Shown here: positions 1 to 8,457 of the stretch, one piece after another
How positions within the stretch are numbered: position 1 is the stretch's first letter
Layout: each line of letters opens with the position of its first letter
From: a bacterium
GTDB taxonomy: Bacteria > UBP13 > UBA5359
Direction: 5' to 3'
Assembly: GCA_028685295.1 (NCBI GenBank)
Contig: JAQUEL010000003.1
Coordinates: 1 to 64,000, forward strand
Length of the DNA stretch: 64,000 bases
Program-made: the position numbers and the translations under genes
The notes under the pieces: generated by a model
Seen by the model: only the letters and a program-made list of their open reading frames with translations
What the model was told of the DNA's origin: nothing
Database searches by the model: none

Positions 1-162
1 AAGGGTCTTCTTCCAGAGATAGACCGTGGAGCGTCCCACCTCAAAGGCCTGGCGCGTAGCCTTCGCTCCATACTCCTCGAAAAAACCTATGATCTTAAGC
101 CGCCGCTCTATCTCTTTCTTTTCTCTCCGGCTTAAATGCTCTATATCCGCTATATACTTCAT
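1..162 (-). mobile_element. IS transposase, N-terminal fragment (runs off left edge)
   Basis: The first 54 codons of a transposase are visible, starting at an ATG at 162 and leaving the window at base 1. The peptide begins MKYIADIEHLSRREKKEIE and contains a predicted helix-turn-helix (GAKATRQAFEVGRSTVYLW, about residues 32-50). Such an N-terminal helix-turn-helix is typical of transposases that carry a DDE integrase core further on (IS481/IS3-like groups), but the core lies outside the window, so the family is inferred. The IS end should lie between 163 and 263; a reading frame without stops continues about 16 codons upstream of the ATG. The exact terminal inverted repeat cannot be set because the other end is not visible. 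Confidence 0.7.
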
Positions 163-263
163 CAGTCTATTATAACCCCGGATATAGCTTCCTACATAGA
201 TCTGTTGCACTCCGAACCTTCCCGTTCAGAGTCCAATATGTTTCTGAACTTCTGCAGAGTACG

Positions 264-1301
264 TCAAACGCTCTCATTGCAACCGATAACGGCTCCCGGA
301 TCAAGATAACGAGCAGGCCTGATATGACTATACGAGCCAATAATGGCTCTATTAAGAACCGCTCCTTCTCCTACCACTACGTTCTCCCACAGGATGCTCT
401 CCTTAATGGAGCTATGGCTGTCGATTATGCTGTCGCGTCCAATGAATACGTTAGGTCCCAGATCCGCTCCATCCATTATTCTGACGCCATTCCCGATATA
501 TGCAGGAGCAACAATCCTGGCCGTAGGGCTAATGATCGTATTCTCACCAATAATGATATCGTTGCCCACATCAAAGTTCAGGCCATCGATGCATATGCGC
601 CTGGCGGCTATATCGCAATGCGCCTGGTAATATTTATCCGGATTGCCGATATCAAGCCAATATGCCTCCTCAAAGTAACCGTACATCGCCTGTCCGTCAG
701 CAAGCAGATCGGGATAGACCTTTCGCTCCAGAGAATATTCGATTTCCGGAGGAATATAATCCAATATTTCCGGTTCAAAGATATACGTGCCGGCATTGAT
801 ATAATGCGACGTTACAGCGTCCGGTGCCGGTTTTTCGGTAAAGCGTTCTATCCTGCCGCTGTTATCGGTATCTATAACACCATAAGCTGTAGGGTCCTCC
901 ACATACGCCAGGCTTATTGTTGCTACCGAATCTCTCTGCCTATGAAAATCAACCATTCTACCGAGATCTAGGTCCGTCAAAACATCGCCGTTGAAGACCA
1001 TGAATGTTTCGTTAAAATGTGAGGCGGCGTTTTTGACGGCACCGCCGGTCCCCAGTGGATGCTCTTCTATGACATAATCCACCTTCATACCGAAATTGTC
1101 TTCGGACTCAATATAGCTTTTCAATACGTCCGGCAGGTAGCACATGCTCATAACTGCCTCCGTTATACCATAAGCATGTAATCTTCGCATCATATGGCCT
1201 ATAAATGGACGGTTAATAATTGGAACCAATGGCTTGGGAAGAGTGTAAGTCAAAGGATATAGTCTTGTCCCTTTTCCGCCTACTAAAATCAACGCCTTCA
1301 T
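264..1301 (-). CDS. NDP-sugar nucleotidyltransferase with left-handed beta-helix tail
   Basis: A 345-residue sugar-1-phosphate nucleotidyltransferase of the mannose-1-phosphate guanylyltransferase / glucose-1-phosphate uridylyl- or thymidylyltransferase superfamily. The N-terminus has the signature loop GGKGTRLYPLTYTLPKPLVP, then GTGGAVKNA and the FNGDVLTDLD metal/sugar-binding stretch. From about residue 235 onward the sequence becomes hexapeptide-like (IIIGENTIISPTARIV and similar), a left-handed beta-helix. The start is taken at the internal ATG at 1301, which has GAGGAGA seven bases upstream; an in-frame upstream extension to 1343 lacks a ribosome site. Such enzymes supply GDP-mannose or UDP/dTDP-glucose for cell-surface glycans; the nucleotide and sugar cannot be told apart here. 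No glycan genes adjoin it, and it lies next to the IS remnant at the window edge. Confidence 0.85.
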   Translation of the reverse strand: MKALILVGGKGTRLYPLTYTLPKPLVPIINRPFIGHMMRRLHAYGITEAVMSMCYLPDVLKSYIESEDNFGMKVDYVIEEHPLGTGGAVKNAASHFNETFMVFNGDVLTDLDLGRMVDFHRQRDSVATISLAYVEDPTAYGVIDTDNSGRIERFTEKPAPDAVTSHYINAGTYIFEPEILDYIPPEIEYSLERKVYPDLLADGQAMYGYFEEAYWLDIGNPDKYYQAHCDIAARRICIDGLNFDVGNDIIIGENTIISPTARIVAPAYIGNGVRIMDGADLGPNVFIGRDSIIDSHSSIKESILWENVVVGEGAVLNRAIIGSYSHIRPARYLDPGAVIGCNESV

Positions 1302-1437
1302 ATCATATCTCCTCGTCATTTGTCTATATAACTTATATCCCAAGGGTCTTGATTACAATACCCTTGTTGCTTGCTTTCTAAACATAGCAAGCGCCGGCAA
1401 TATGATATAGCGTATTGCGCCATAATGCCCTTAAGGC

Positions 1438-2709
1438 TTATCTTTGCGGCAGCAGCAATATATAACCCTCTCCATTAACAGGCATGATACCCGGTATAGC
1501 CTGTATCAAGTCTTGCCAGGTATCAAGGCGAGCGGCCTCTGCCGATAGATCTCTCTCCATCAGGTATGAAGGAGAGATAATTACATTGCGGCTTAAATCA
1601 GCCAGGGCCTCGAATCGCACTGTTGTCGTTGCCGACATGCTAAGTATACTTTCTTTTGCCTTATCTTTTCCTATACTTTCAGTATGAGGAATAAAGACAC
1701 TCCAATTACCGCTCCAGAGGCCTGCATCAGTCAGAACAAAGGCCTGCCTGGCACTGGAAGCAGAGCGTAGTTCCAGAGAACGCCCGGCCGGAGATACAGC
1801 GTCATTGCTTTTATTATCGGAATGTCCGGCTCTTATGGATGACGGCGCAACAACCTCTAAGATTATTCTATCACGTCCCACTTTGATACCGGCAAAGGGC
1901 TGCTTCTCGACTGCAAAGGCGACAGCAATCTCACTCTTCATTGCCGATGGTGCAGTCGGAGCAGACGTCCCGGCCTTATACGGCAGAGATCTCCTCTCAG
2001 AAAACCTGCCGCTTTCGGCTTCATAAAGACGAGGGGCTTCCCGAGCCTGTAAAGCGTTATCGTTATTGTCCGAACACATCTTCTCGGAGTTGGCGCCGGA
2101 ATTACGCTGCTGTTTTATTAAGGCTGGTGAACTTACCATCGGAGATACAGCTTTATCCTTCGCAATATCTATAGCGGAACGTTCCTCAACATCGGGCAGG
2201 ATATCATTTGCAGGTATTTCTGTTTTCACATGTAAACGGTTCTTTGTACCAGCGGCAACCTGCATGCGTTCATCTGTTGCAGGTTTGTTTTCAGGTTGTT
2301 TTGCTTCAACAGCAACGTTACGATTCTCTTTCAGAGGCGTTTCCATATACTGCCCATCCTGTATGCCATGCATGGTGACAAGCGCCAGTAATATTACCAA
2401 TGCTCCGGCTCCAGCCAGTTCAAACGGATATCGTATGGCAGTAATGCCATGGAGCAATTTTTGCCACCACGAATTGACTCTATCCTGCTTTGCATCGATA
2501 AGTCCGGCATGGAGCCTGGCGGCGAATCCGGCAGGCAGATCCACATGGCACAGCCTCTGCAAACTCCTCCTGCTAATCGACATCTTTTCCAATCGCAGGC
2601 GGCAATCTGCACAAACAGCCAAATGGCGCTTTACGCTCTCGTTTTCTACCGGAAGCAGTTCGGCATCTATATAAGCCGATATAAGATCTTCACGATAACG
2701 GCACTTCAC
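1438..2709 (-). CDS. Membrane anti-sigma factor (zinc-finger type), partner of the upstream ECF sigma
   Basis: A 423-residue protein starting at a GTG (2709) that overlaps the sigma-factor stop as GTGA, which indicates translational coupling. The N-terminus carries the zinc anti-sigma (ZAS/RsiW-like) signature H-x3-C-x2-C (RHLAVCADC, about residues 28-36) plus an early Cys. One transmembrane helix follows near residues 97-113 (GAGALVILLALVTMHG), so the first ~95 residues are cytoplasmic and ~310 residues are extracytoplasmic. The outer part is a long low-complexity linker rich in Lys, Glu, Ser and Ala, then a folded C-terminal domain ending at GYILLLPQR. By analogy to RsiW it should hold the sigma factor until regulated proteolysis; an M50 site-2-protease-like gene lies at about 30 kb, though that link is only inference. 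The outer domain is far longer than in RsiW (about 200 residues in total) and I do not recognise its fold. Confidence 0.8.
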   Translation of the reverse strand: MKCRYREDLISAYIDAELLPVENESVKRHLAVCADCRLRLEKMSISRRSLQRLCHVDLPAGFAARLHAGLIDAKQDRVNSWWQKLLHGITAIRYPFELAGAGALVILLALVTMHGIQDGQYMETPLKENRNVAVEAKQPENKPATDERMQVAAGTKNRLHVKTEIPANDILPDVEERSAIDIAKDKAVSPMVSSPALIKQQRNSGANSEKMCSDNNDNALQAREAPRLYEAESGRFSERRSLPYKAGTSAPTAPSAMKSEIAVAFAVEKQPFAGIKVGRDRIILEVVAPSSIRAGHSDNKSNDAVSPAGRSLELRSASSARQAFVLTDAGLWSGNWSVFIPHTESIGKDKAKESILSMSATTTVRFEALADLSRNVIISPSYLMERDLSAEAARLDTWQDLIQAIPGIMPVNGEGYILLLPQR

Positions 2710-3296
2710 CCTTCGGGTCCCTCCGTATATTCGACGCTGCATAAGTCCGGGAAGTTCCGCCGGATAATGCGTTGCAAGGCTGTTCTACCGCGATGAACTC
2801 TCGATTTGACCGTGCCGATGGATATCCCCAGCATTTGGGCTATCTCCTGATAGCTGTAATCGTGAATATCCCGCATAATCAGGATAGCTCTTTGCGCGGA
2901 AGACAGTTTCAACAGGGCGCTCTGAATTTCATCCTGAAGAAGATTGGTTTCTGCATACTCCACCGGATTGCCGTCCGGATCCGGATCGCATCTATCGCCG
3001 ATTATATCAAGTGATGCTGCAGGCCTTCTGCTGCGGCTGCGCGCCATATCGATAACCGTATTGGAAATAATACGATAGAGCCAAGTGGAAAAAGCTGACC
3101 GTCCATCAAATTTGGTTAATGCTCTATAGGCTTTTATTATCGCTTCCTGAGCGATATCTTCAGCATCCGCATGGTTGCCGCACATACGATAAGCAGTTTC
3201 ATAAGCCTTCTGCATGTAAGGCGATATGAGCTCTTCAAAGGCATCGGTATCACCGGAGCGACAACGCTCTATCAACCTGTTTTCACGGTTATTCAA
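2706..3296 (-). CDS. ECF RNA polymerase sigma factor, SigW-like
   Basis: A sigma-70 family ECF factor of 196 residues from the proposed TTG start at 3296 (GGGGGAAGC precedes it). Region 2 is clear (DAFEELISPYMQKAYETAYRM, then DAEDIAQEAIIKAYRAL and FSTWLYRIISNTVIDMARSR). Region 4 follows (LSSAQRAILIMRDIHDYSYQ, EIAQMLGISIGTVKSRVHRG). The length matches SigW (about 187 residues). An in-frame extension to 3389 exists but lacks homology-like sequence and would overlap the promoter described at 3325-3352. The next gene downstream is its anti-sigma factor, overlapping by 4 bases, the usual arrangement for an envelope-stress pair. Target promoters cannot be deduced here. Confidence 0.88.
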   Translation of the reverse strand: MNNRENRLIERCRSGDTDAFEELISPYMQKAYETAYRMCGNHADAEDIAQEAIIKAYRALTKFDGRSAFSTWLYRIISNTVIDMARSRSRRPAASLDIIGDRCDPDPDGNPVEYAETNLLQDEIQSALLKLSSAQRAILIMRDIHDYSYQEIAQMLGISIGTVKSRVHRGRTALQRIIRRNFPDLCSVEYTEGPEG

Positions 3297-3324
3297 AGAG
3301 CTTCCCCCATAAGAATATACATTG

Positions 3325-3352
3325 ATTGTAACATTTGATGACTTTAAGTCAA
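3325..3352 (-). promoter_or_regulatory. Sigma-A-type promoter of the ECF sigma operon
   Basis: On the minus strand a -35 box TTGACT (3347-3352) and a -10 box TACAAT (3325-3330) are separated by 16 bases, about 30 bases before the TTG start at 3296. The -35 region overlaps an interrupted palindrome TGACTT-T-AAGTCA (3339-3351) that could bind a regulator. The box match is seen directly; the regulatory role is inference. Confidence 0.5.
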
Positions 3353-3426
3353 AGGAGAAGGGCTTGGATGAAAGATAATAGTCTCGCATTATTCCCTTAC
3401 ATCAAGGGATCACAGATATTGCAGAA

Positions 3427-3503
3427 TGGTCGGGGCGGCGGGATTTGAACCCACGACCTCACGGTCCCGAACCGTGCGCTCTACCAAGCTGAGCCACGCC
3501 CCG
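3427..3503 (-). tRNA. tRNA-Pro (anticodon CGG)
   Basis: A complete cloverleaf reads on the minus strand from CGGGGCGTGG at 3503. The acceptor stem CGGGGCG pairs with CGCCCCG. The anticodon stem is CACGG/CCGTG with loop TTCGGGA, giving anticodon CGG. The T arm is GTGGGTTCAAATCCCGC. The discriminator A and a genome-encoded CCA (3427-3429) follow. Confidence 0.95.
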
Positions 3504-3581
3504 ATAAAAGACAGACTGTATTTTACCATTTTTTTATAATTTTGGGAAGGGTGATGAATTCGTTTAACGTTTCGGCTAAGC

Positions 3582-4970
3582 CTACACCGATATGCGCTTG
3601 CCTTCCTGCCTGAGAATATCTCTGGCTGCCAGAACACCGGATACGGATGCCTGAATCAGTCCTCTGGTCAACCCCGCTCCATCGCCTATGGCATAGAGAC
3701 CGCTTACCTCTGTTTCCAGCTTGTCGGTTACCTTTAATTTGGAGGAATAAAACTTTACCTCAGCTCCGTAAAGCAGAGTATGCCTGGAATACACACCCGG
3801 CGCCAGCACATCCAGCGCCTGAAGCATCTCAATAATATCGGTCAGATAGCGATAAGGCAATACAAAGCTCAAGTCTCCTGGAGAGGCACTGGATAGAGAT
3901 GGTTTTATGATGCTGCTGGCTATACGCTCCGGGGTAGAACGCCTGCCATTGAGCAGATCGCCAAGCCGTTGAACTATAACGGTCCCTCCCAACATATTGG
4001 CCAGCCTGGCCATATACCGGCCGTAATCAATGGGTTCATGAAACGGCTCTGTAAAAGGAGTGCTGACCAAAAGTGCAAAGTTGGTCTTGTCGCTCTTTTG
4101 ATCGGCATAGCTGTGCCCGTTCACAGTTATGACACCGTTATTATGCTCAGTCACCACTTCACCGTTGGGACAGACACAGAACGTACGTATCCGATCATCA
4201 AAACGCTTGCTATAGTAAAGCAATTTAGGCTCATAAACTATATCTGTGATATGGCGCATGATCTCTGAAGGTAGTTCCACTCTGACGCCGACATCCACCG
4301 GATTATTGATAGTAATCAGGCGAAGCCTGGCAGCTTCTGATGCCAGCCATGAAGATCCTTCCCTACCTGGAGCAGCCACCACATATCTGCCCCTGTATTC
4401 ACCATCGGATGTCGATACCCCGACAATGCGTCCATTCTCAACCAGCAGATGCTCAACAGTAGTCTCCATGGCTAGGGAGATCTTATTATCAAGATATTCG
4501 CGTATGCCCTTTAAAACACGTCCACCGCCGTCACTTCCCATATGCCGGATACGAGCTGATACCAGTTTGAGTTCGGCCTTTACGGCCAGGCGGGCAATCC
4601 TGGCAATATCGTCGTCATTGGTTCCGTAGGTAGTGGCAGGAGCGCCATATTCCAGATAGAGGCGATCAACATAGTCAATCAATCCTATTAATGTCTCTTC
4701 GGAAATATATCTATCCAGTTGCCCTCCTACATCAGGAGAAAGGGTCAGCTTGCCGTCACTGAAGGCGCCGGCCCCTCCCCAGCCGCAGAGAAGCGAACAT
4801 GGATCACAAGCAACGCATGCTTTTGAAGGCCATCTGCCCGGGCATTTTCGCGCATCTATATCCAGGCCTTTATCAATCAGAAGTATCTTCAATCCATCCT
4901 GCTTGACCATTTCCAGGGCCGCAAATATGCCGGCGGGACCGGCCCCTACGATAATGACATCATATTGCAT
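3582..4970 (-). CDS. FAD-dependent oxidoreductase of the COG2509 type, function unknown
   Basis: A 462-residue flavoprotein. The ATG at 4970 is preceded by AGGAGGAAACCC. The N-terminal dinucleotide fold is plain (YDVIIVGAGPAGIFAALEM). It is followed by a Cys-rich stretch (CPGRWPSKACVACDPCSLLC, about residues 43-62) and the family signature GWGGAGAFSDGKLTLS. The C-terminal FAD motif is GLYAIGDGAGLTRGLIQASV. This is the widespread 'FAD-dependent dehydrogenase' family of Firmicutes, distantly related to HI0933/BFR-like proteins; no substrate is established that I can name. The Cys cluster could bind iron-sulfur or redox-active thiols. It stands alone between two tRNA-Pro genes. Confidence 0.8.
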   Translation of the reverse strand: MQYDVIIVGAGPAGIFAALEMVKQDGLKILLIDKGLDIDARKCPGRWPSKACVACDPCSLLCGWGGAGAFSDGKLTLSPDVGGQLDRYISEETLIGLIDYVDRLYLEYGAPATTYGTNDDDIARIARLAVKAELKLVSARIRHMGSDGGGRVLKGIREYLDNKISLAMETTVEHLLVENGRIVGVSTSDGEYRGRYVVAAPGREGSSWLASEAARLRLITINNPVDVGVRVELPSEIMRHITDIVYEPKLLYYSKRFDDRIRTFCVCPNGEVVTEHNNGVITVNGHSYADQKSDKTNFALLVSTPFTEPFHEPIDYGRYMARLANMLGGTVIVQRLGDLLNGRRSTPERIASSIIKPSLSSASPGDLSFVLPYRYLTDIIEMLQALDVLAPGVYSRHTLLYGAEVKFYSSKLKVTDKLETEVSGLYAIGDGAGLTRGLIQASVSGVLAARDILRQEGKRISV

Positions 4971-5167
4971 GGGTTTCCTCCTGCCAGATGTTAAGATAGT
5001 AATGTAATAATCCACCCTTTATCTACCCTGCTGACAAGCAGGCTAAACGAGAATGTTTATATAAGCGGAGATAATTCAGAGTACTGAATATAGAATTCAG
5101 CAGCCGTCAGATGCATAGTTGCCGGATATGCATGAAAACTATTTCGGTTCCCGGCTTTTAAATATTA

Positions 5168-5244
5168 TGGTCGGGGCGACTGGATTCGAACCAGCGACCT
5201 CTTGAACCCCATTCAAGCGCGCTGCCAAGCTGCGCCACGCCCCG
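5168..5244 (-). tRNA. tRNA-Pro (anticodon GGG)
   Basis: The minus strand reads CGGGGCGTGGCGCAGC from 5244. The anticodon stem is CTTGA/TCAAG with loop ATGGGGT, giving anticodon GGG. The T arm is GCTGGTTCGAATCCAGT, and discriminator A plus encoded CCA follow (5168-5171). The acceptor stem is the same as in the tRNA-Pro(CGG) at 3427-3503. Confidence 0.95.
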
Positions 5245-5308
5245 ACACGCAGATTATTATATCAAATCGAACTCTCGTTGACAACAAGGATCAACGCACC
5301 GATATCTA

Positions 5309-7372
5309 TTATGGGGTTTTGCCGCTATCCTCAACATGAAGCAATCTGTAACGATATAACCGGAAGGAATTCTTTTCGGGCAGATGCATGGTAAGCGTTC
5401 CTCTCTGTCCCAGAGTAACTTCCCGCTCCATCTCAGAATGCGAAAGGCATTGCCAATTAATTCTGCATCTATCCAAAAACTTCAGGGCAAATCGATATCT
5501 TTCTTTAGGATTTAATCCCCGATAAATTACAACAAAGCCGGATCCTGTTGATAGATCATGCGATTGAAAACCTGACCAGGAAGACTCGTCGGGTTTCTGG
5601 CCGACAGGAAAGATATCGCCTGCAAAGATTTCGTTTCTATATTGCTTATGAAGAGCCATTACCCGGCTGATGGCAGCCTTGGTCTGGGGAGAGCATTCCG
5701 ACGGGTTGCCCCAGAAAAGCGGATTGGCAAAGAGAGATACGGCTGTCACATATTCTTGAGAAAACGCTTCCGGGTAAGTGCTTTCGACATAGTTTTCCAT
5801 CCTGGCCTTAGCAATATCCGGAAACTCTACTTGTAGGCGCTGAGTAGGAATATAGCGGCTTAGTGACCATAGGTTGGCCAGGGTGCGCCAGGGAAAATAT
5901 TGCGTTGCCGCTTGGCGGTCCTGATATCGGTTTTCAAGAAAGATATTGCCGTATTCATGAAACATGAAGTAACCGGGACGCATCCCGTTTGTGGTATCCA
6001 AATTAAAATAGATATCTCCGTTTGAACGCTGGCGCAAAGTAAAGAAGAGCTTGCGTAAGTTCTCTTCTGCTTCACGACTGTTGATAAACATGGCGTCTAT
6101 CTTGAAGATGCGAATTCCGTATTTTTTATATAAATCGAACAGCAAGTCTGCCTGCACAGCCCAATCGCGATAACGCTTATTGAAAGATGGCGCAAACCAT
6201 AGGCACAGTTCAGTCCGATTTCTTCTAGCAGCAGAGGAAATTACGCTAAAGCCCTCCGGGAATATATCCTGGCGTATATTCCAGTCCTGTTTGCCGAGAG
6301 GCCGGTTTTTCAGACTCAGCTCAGCCAGGCTTCGGCATTCCTGCCAACCATCGTCAACCTGGTAACGCTCTATACCGATTTCACGGCAGGCTTGCAATTC
6401 TTTCTCTATATATCCGTCTCCCACATTTTCATACCAGCGTGCACCGTTGCCGCCCCATGGGTTGGCCATAATCATGGCGTTCTTCTCTATATCCATCTTA
6501 AAGCGTTGATTGAAGTAGCGTCGAAGTTCCAGATACCCTTGATCCATATTCCCTCGAAAGCACCCTGTTACATGAAGATAGCTGGTAAAAATACTCTGAT
6601 CAAATTCACCAGGCAGGATCCCCCAACCGCAGCTTTTAACGGTATTTTCCTGCAGGATAAAATCTCCCGTTCCTTCCCGCCTTCTTTCAGCGCTGGAAGG
6701 AGCCTCCTGTAAGATAAATAATCCTGTATCGGTATTCATCTCTTGAATAAAAAGAAGATTTCCTTGGAGTACCCGCCTGCCGGCATCTTTCTTGCGAATA
6801 AAATCGGTTTCCCTCACTAAATGATTGGAGTAATCTGTCCGGCCGTTGAATCTGACGCACCGCATGCGATACTGCTCATCCTTAAGTCGTAGAATATCCA
6901 TGGCGTTTTCCATGCTGCGAAAGCCGATTTCAGGTGCATGCTTTTCTATCAGATTATAGCCGTTTGGGCATACAGGCGTTTGCATTACAATTCGGGTACC
7001 GATGGCGGCAATTCCGGGATAGATAAAATATTCCCGGTTCAATTTCAACTCTTGAACCGCATCATAGAAAGCTAAAGTCACCTTCAGACAGTCATGCTGA
7101 TATAGGTCGTCGGAGATAACTTCGCTCTCAACCCCCTTGCATTGTAATCGTACCGGTTGGCAATCATAGCTCTCCAACAAGGCGGTATAAAAGAAATCAT
7201 GTTCCTCTTCCAACGGTATGATCCACTCTTTATCGCTCTCTTTGTGCTGAAAGGATATCGTGCGGCAAAAGCCGTTTTTAACAGAGATTATGCGTATGAT
7301 CTCTTTATTCTCTATTCGGATAAGATCATCTTCCCAGCTCGCCTGGCAATCTTTGAACTGTGAACAACTCAT
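5309..7372 (-). CDS. GH36-like alpha-galactosidase family protein (clan GH-D)
   Basis: A 687-residue putative glycoside hydrolase with no signal peptide, so cytoplasmic. A beta-sandwich-like N-terminal domain (about 1-290) is followed by a TIM-barrel region. Clan GH-D hallmarks are YQVDDGWQ (about residues 337-344) and RIFKIDAMF (about 422-429), whose Asp fits the usual nucleophile in the K-x-D motif. ENRYQDRQ (about 480-487) may hold the acid/base Asp. Other family-like pieces are IMANPWGGNG (about 301) and LWFAPSFNKRY. A GAGG box precedes the ATG. The substrate could be an alpha-galactoside, but the sequence is divergent and other alpha-glycosides are possible. It has no transporter or other sugar genes beside it and lies 33 bases upstream of the gpsA stop region in tandem orientation, so it may be an isolated acquisition. 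Confidence 0.65.
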   Translation of the reverse strand: MSCSQFKDCQASWEDDLIRIENKEIIRIISVKNGFCRTISFQHKESDKEWIIPLEEEHDFFYTALLESYDCQPVRLQCKGVESEVISDDLYQHDCLKVTLAFYDAVQELKLNREYFIYPGIAAIGTRIVMQTPVCPNGYNLIEKHAPEIGFRSMENAMDILRLKDEQYRMRCVRFNGRTDYSNHLVRETDFIRKKDAGRRVLQGNLLFIQEMNTDTGLFILQEAPSSAERRREGTGDFILQENTVKSCGWGILPGEFDQSIFTSYLHVTGCFRGNMDQGYLELRRYFNQRFKMDIEKNAMIMANPWGGNGARWYENVGDGYIEKELQACREIGIERYQVDDGWQECRSLAELSLKNRPLGKQDWNIRQDIFPEGFSVISSAARRNRTELCLWFAPSFNKRYRDWAVQADLLFDLYKKYGIRIFKIDAMFINSREAEENLRKLFFTLRQRSNGDIYFNLDTTNGMRPGYFMFHEYGNIFLENRYQDRQAATQYFPWRTLANLWSLSRYIPTQRLQVEFPDIAKARMENYVESTYPEAFSQEYVTAVSLFANPLFWGNPSECSPQTKAAISRVMALHKQYRNEIFAGDIFPVGQKPDESSWSGFQSHDLSTGSGFVVIYRGLNPKERYRFALKFLDRCRINWQCLSHSEMEREVTLGQRGTLTMHLPEKNSFRLYRYRLLHVEDSGKTP

Positions 7373-7405
7373 GTTAACAACCTCGAATCAAAAATATTTG
7401 TCGTA

Positions 7406-8407
7406 TCAGCGGATCTCCGGCTTAGGCTGTCGCATCATCAGAGCGGGCACCACACGGTAGGGATCCTTTCCCTCGTAAAGGACGGCATGGATTTCTGTCG
7501 TTACCGGCATTTCTATGCCCATTCTGAGCGCCAACAGATGCGTTGCTCTGGCAGTAGGCATGCCTTCCACTACCATATGCGTCTTGCTGAGTATTTCGGC
7601 AACCTCACCGCCCTTGCCTATTGCCTCGCCGAAACATCGGTTACGGCTGTGAGGGCTCATGGAGGTAACCATCAGATCTCCTAAACCCGAGAGTCCGTAA
7701 AAGGTTTCCTGACGCGCTCCAAGAGCTTTACCCATACGCACCATTTCTACCAGGCATCTGGTCAACAGGGCTGCCCTGGTGTTATCACCAAATCCCAAAC
7801 CATCGCTCATGCCGGCCCCGATAGCCATAATATTTTTAAGAGCTCCTCCCAGCTCCACTCCAATCAGATCATCGTTGGTATAGACTCTGAAATAATCGGT
7901 CATCAAAATATGCTGTGCCTTAAGAGATGCCTCCGGTGGCCCGGCAATGACACTGGCTGTCGGTATACGACGCACCACCTCTCTGGATATGTTAGGTCCG
8001 GAAAGAGCTGTTACTCTGGACGGGTTTCCCAGAATATCAACCAAAATTTCCGTCATTTTAAGGCCGGTGTCTATCTCTATGCCTTTGGTGGCACTGACTA
8101 TTACGGATTCTGTATTCAAAAAGGGCAGGATCCGGTGAGCGATTGCTCGCATTGATGATGAGGGAACGGCAATAATCACCAACAGCGTCTTTTCAAGCGC
8201 CCAGGCTATATCGGAGGTTGGCTTCAGGTTGTCCGGAAAAAGACAGCCCGGGAGATAAAGCTTGTTCTCTTTAACAGCCTGCATCTCTTCGGCATGTTCC
8301 GGTCTTCTTGCCCAGAGATTAACCGCATAGCCGCTGGAGGCCAGCATCGATGCCAATGTCGTGCCCCAGCTGCCTGCTCCTATTACACATACGTCTGCTT
8401 TACTCAT
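7406..8407 (-). CDS. gpsA: NAD(P)-dependent glycerol-3-phosphate dehydrogenase
   Basis: A 333-residue enzyme, the usual family length, that reduces dihydroxyacetone phosphate to sn-glycerol-3-phosphate for phospholipid synthesis. The N-terminal Rossmann motif is VCVIGAGSWGTTLASML. The substrate-binding lysine region is GVELGGALKNIMAIGAGMSD, followed by TRAALLTRCLVEMVRMG and GLSGLGDLMVT. It lies 50 bases after plsY, whose enzyme uses its product, and belongs to the der-plsY-gpsA cluster common in Firmicutes. Confidence 0.95.
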   Translation of the reverse strand: MSKADVCVIGAGSWGTTLASMLASSGYAVNLWARRPEHAEEMQAVKENKLYLPGCLFPDNLKPTSDIAWALEKTLLVIIAVPSSSMRAIAHRILPFLNTESVIVSATKGIEIDTGLKMTEILVDILGNPSRVTALSGPNISREVVRRIPTASVIAGPPEASLKAQHILMTDYFRVYTNDDLIGVELGGALKNIMAIGAGMSDGLGFGDNTRAALLTRCLVEMVRMGKALGARQETFYGLSGLGDLMVTSMSPHSRNRCFGEAIGKGGEVAEILSKTHMVVEGMPTARATHLLALRMGIEMPVTTEIHAVLYEGKDPYRVVPALMMRQPKPEIR

Positions 8408-8457
8408 GCTCTCTCATCCAATGCCTTTGATTCAGTCGAAGAAATCGCCGCATGGGA

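Noticed and set aside
1369-1392. Hairpin GCTTGCT/AGCAAGC as terminator of the anti-sigma operon
   Set aside because: A 7-bp stem is present but without a following T run; too weak to call.
3410-3637. 75-codon minus-strand open frame spanning the tRNA-Pro(CGG)
   Set aside because: It reads through the tRNA gene and overlaps the end of the FAD-protein gene; part of its apparent sequence is tRNA-derived.
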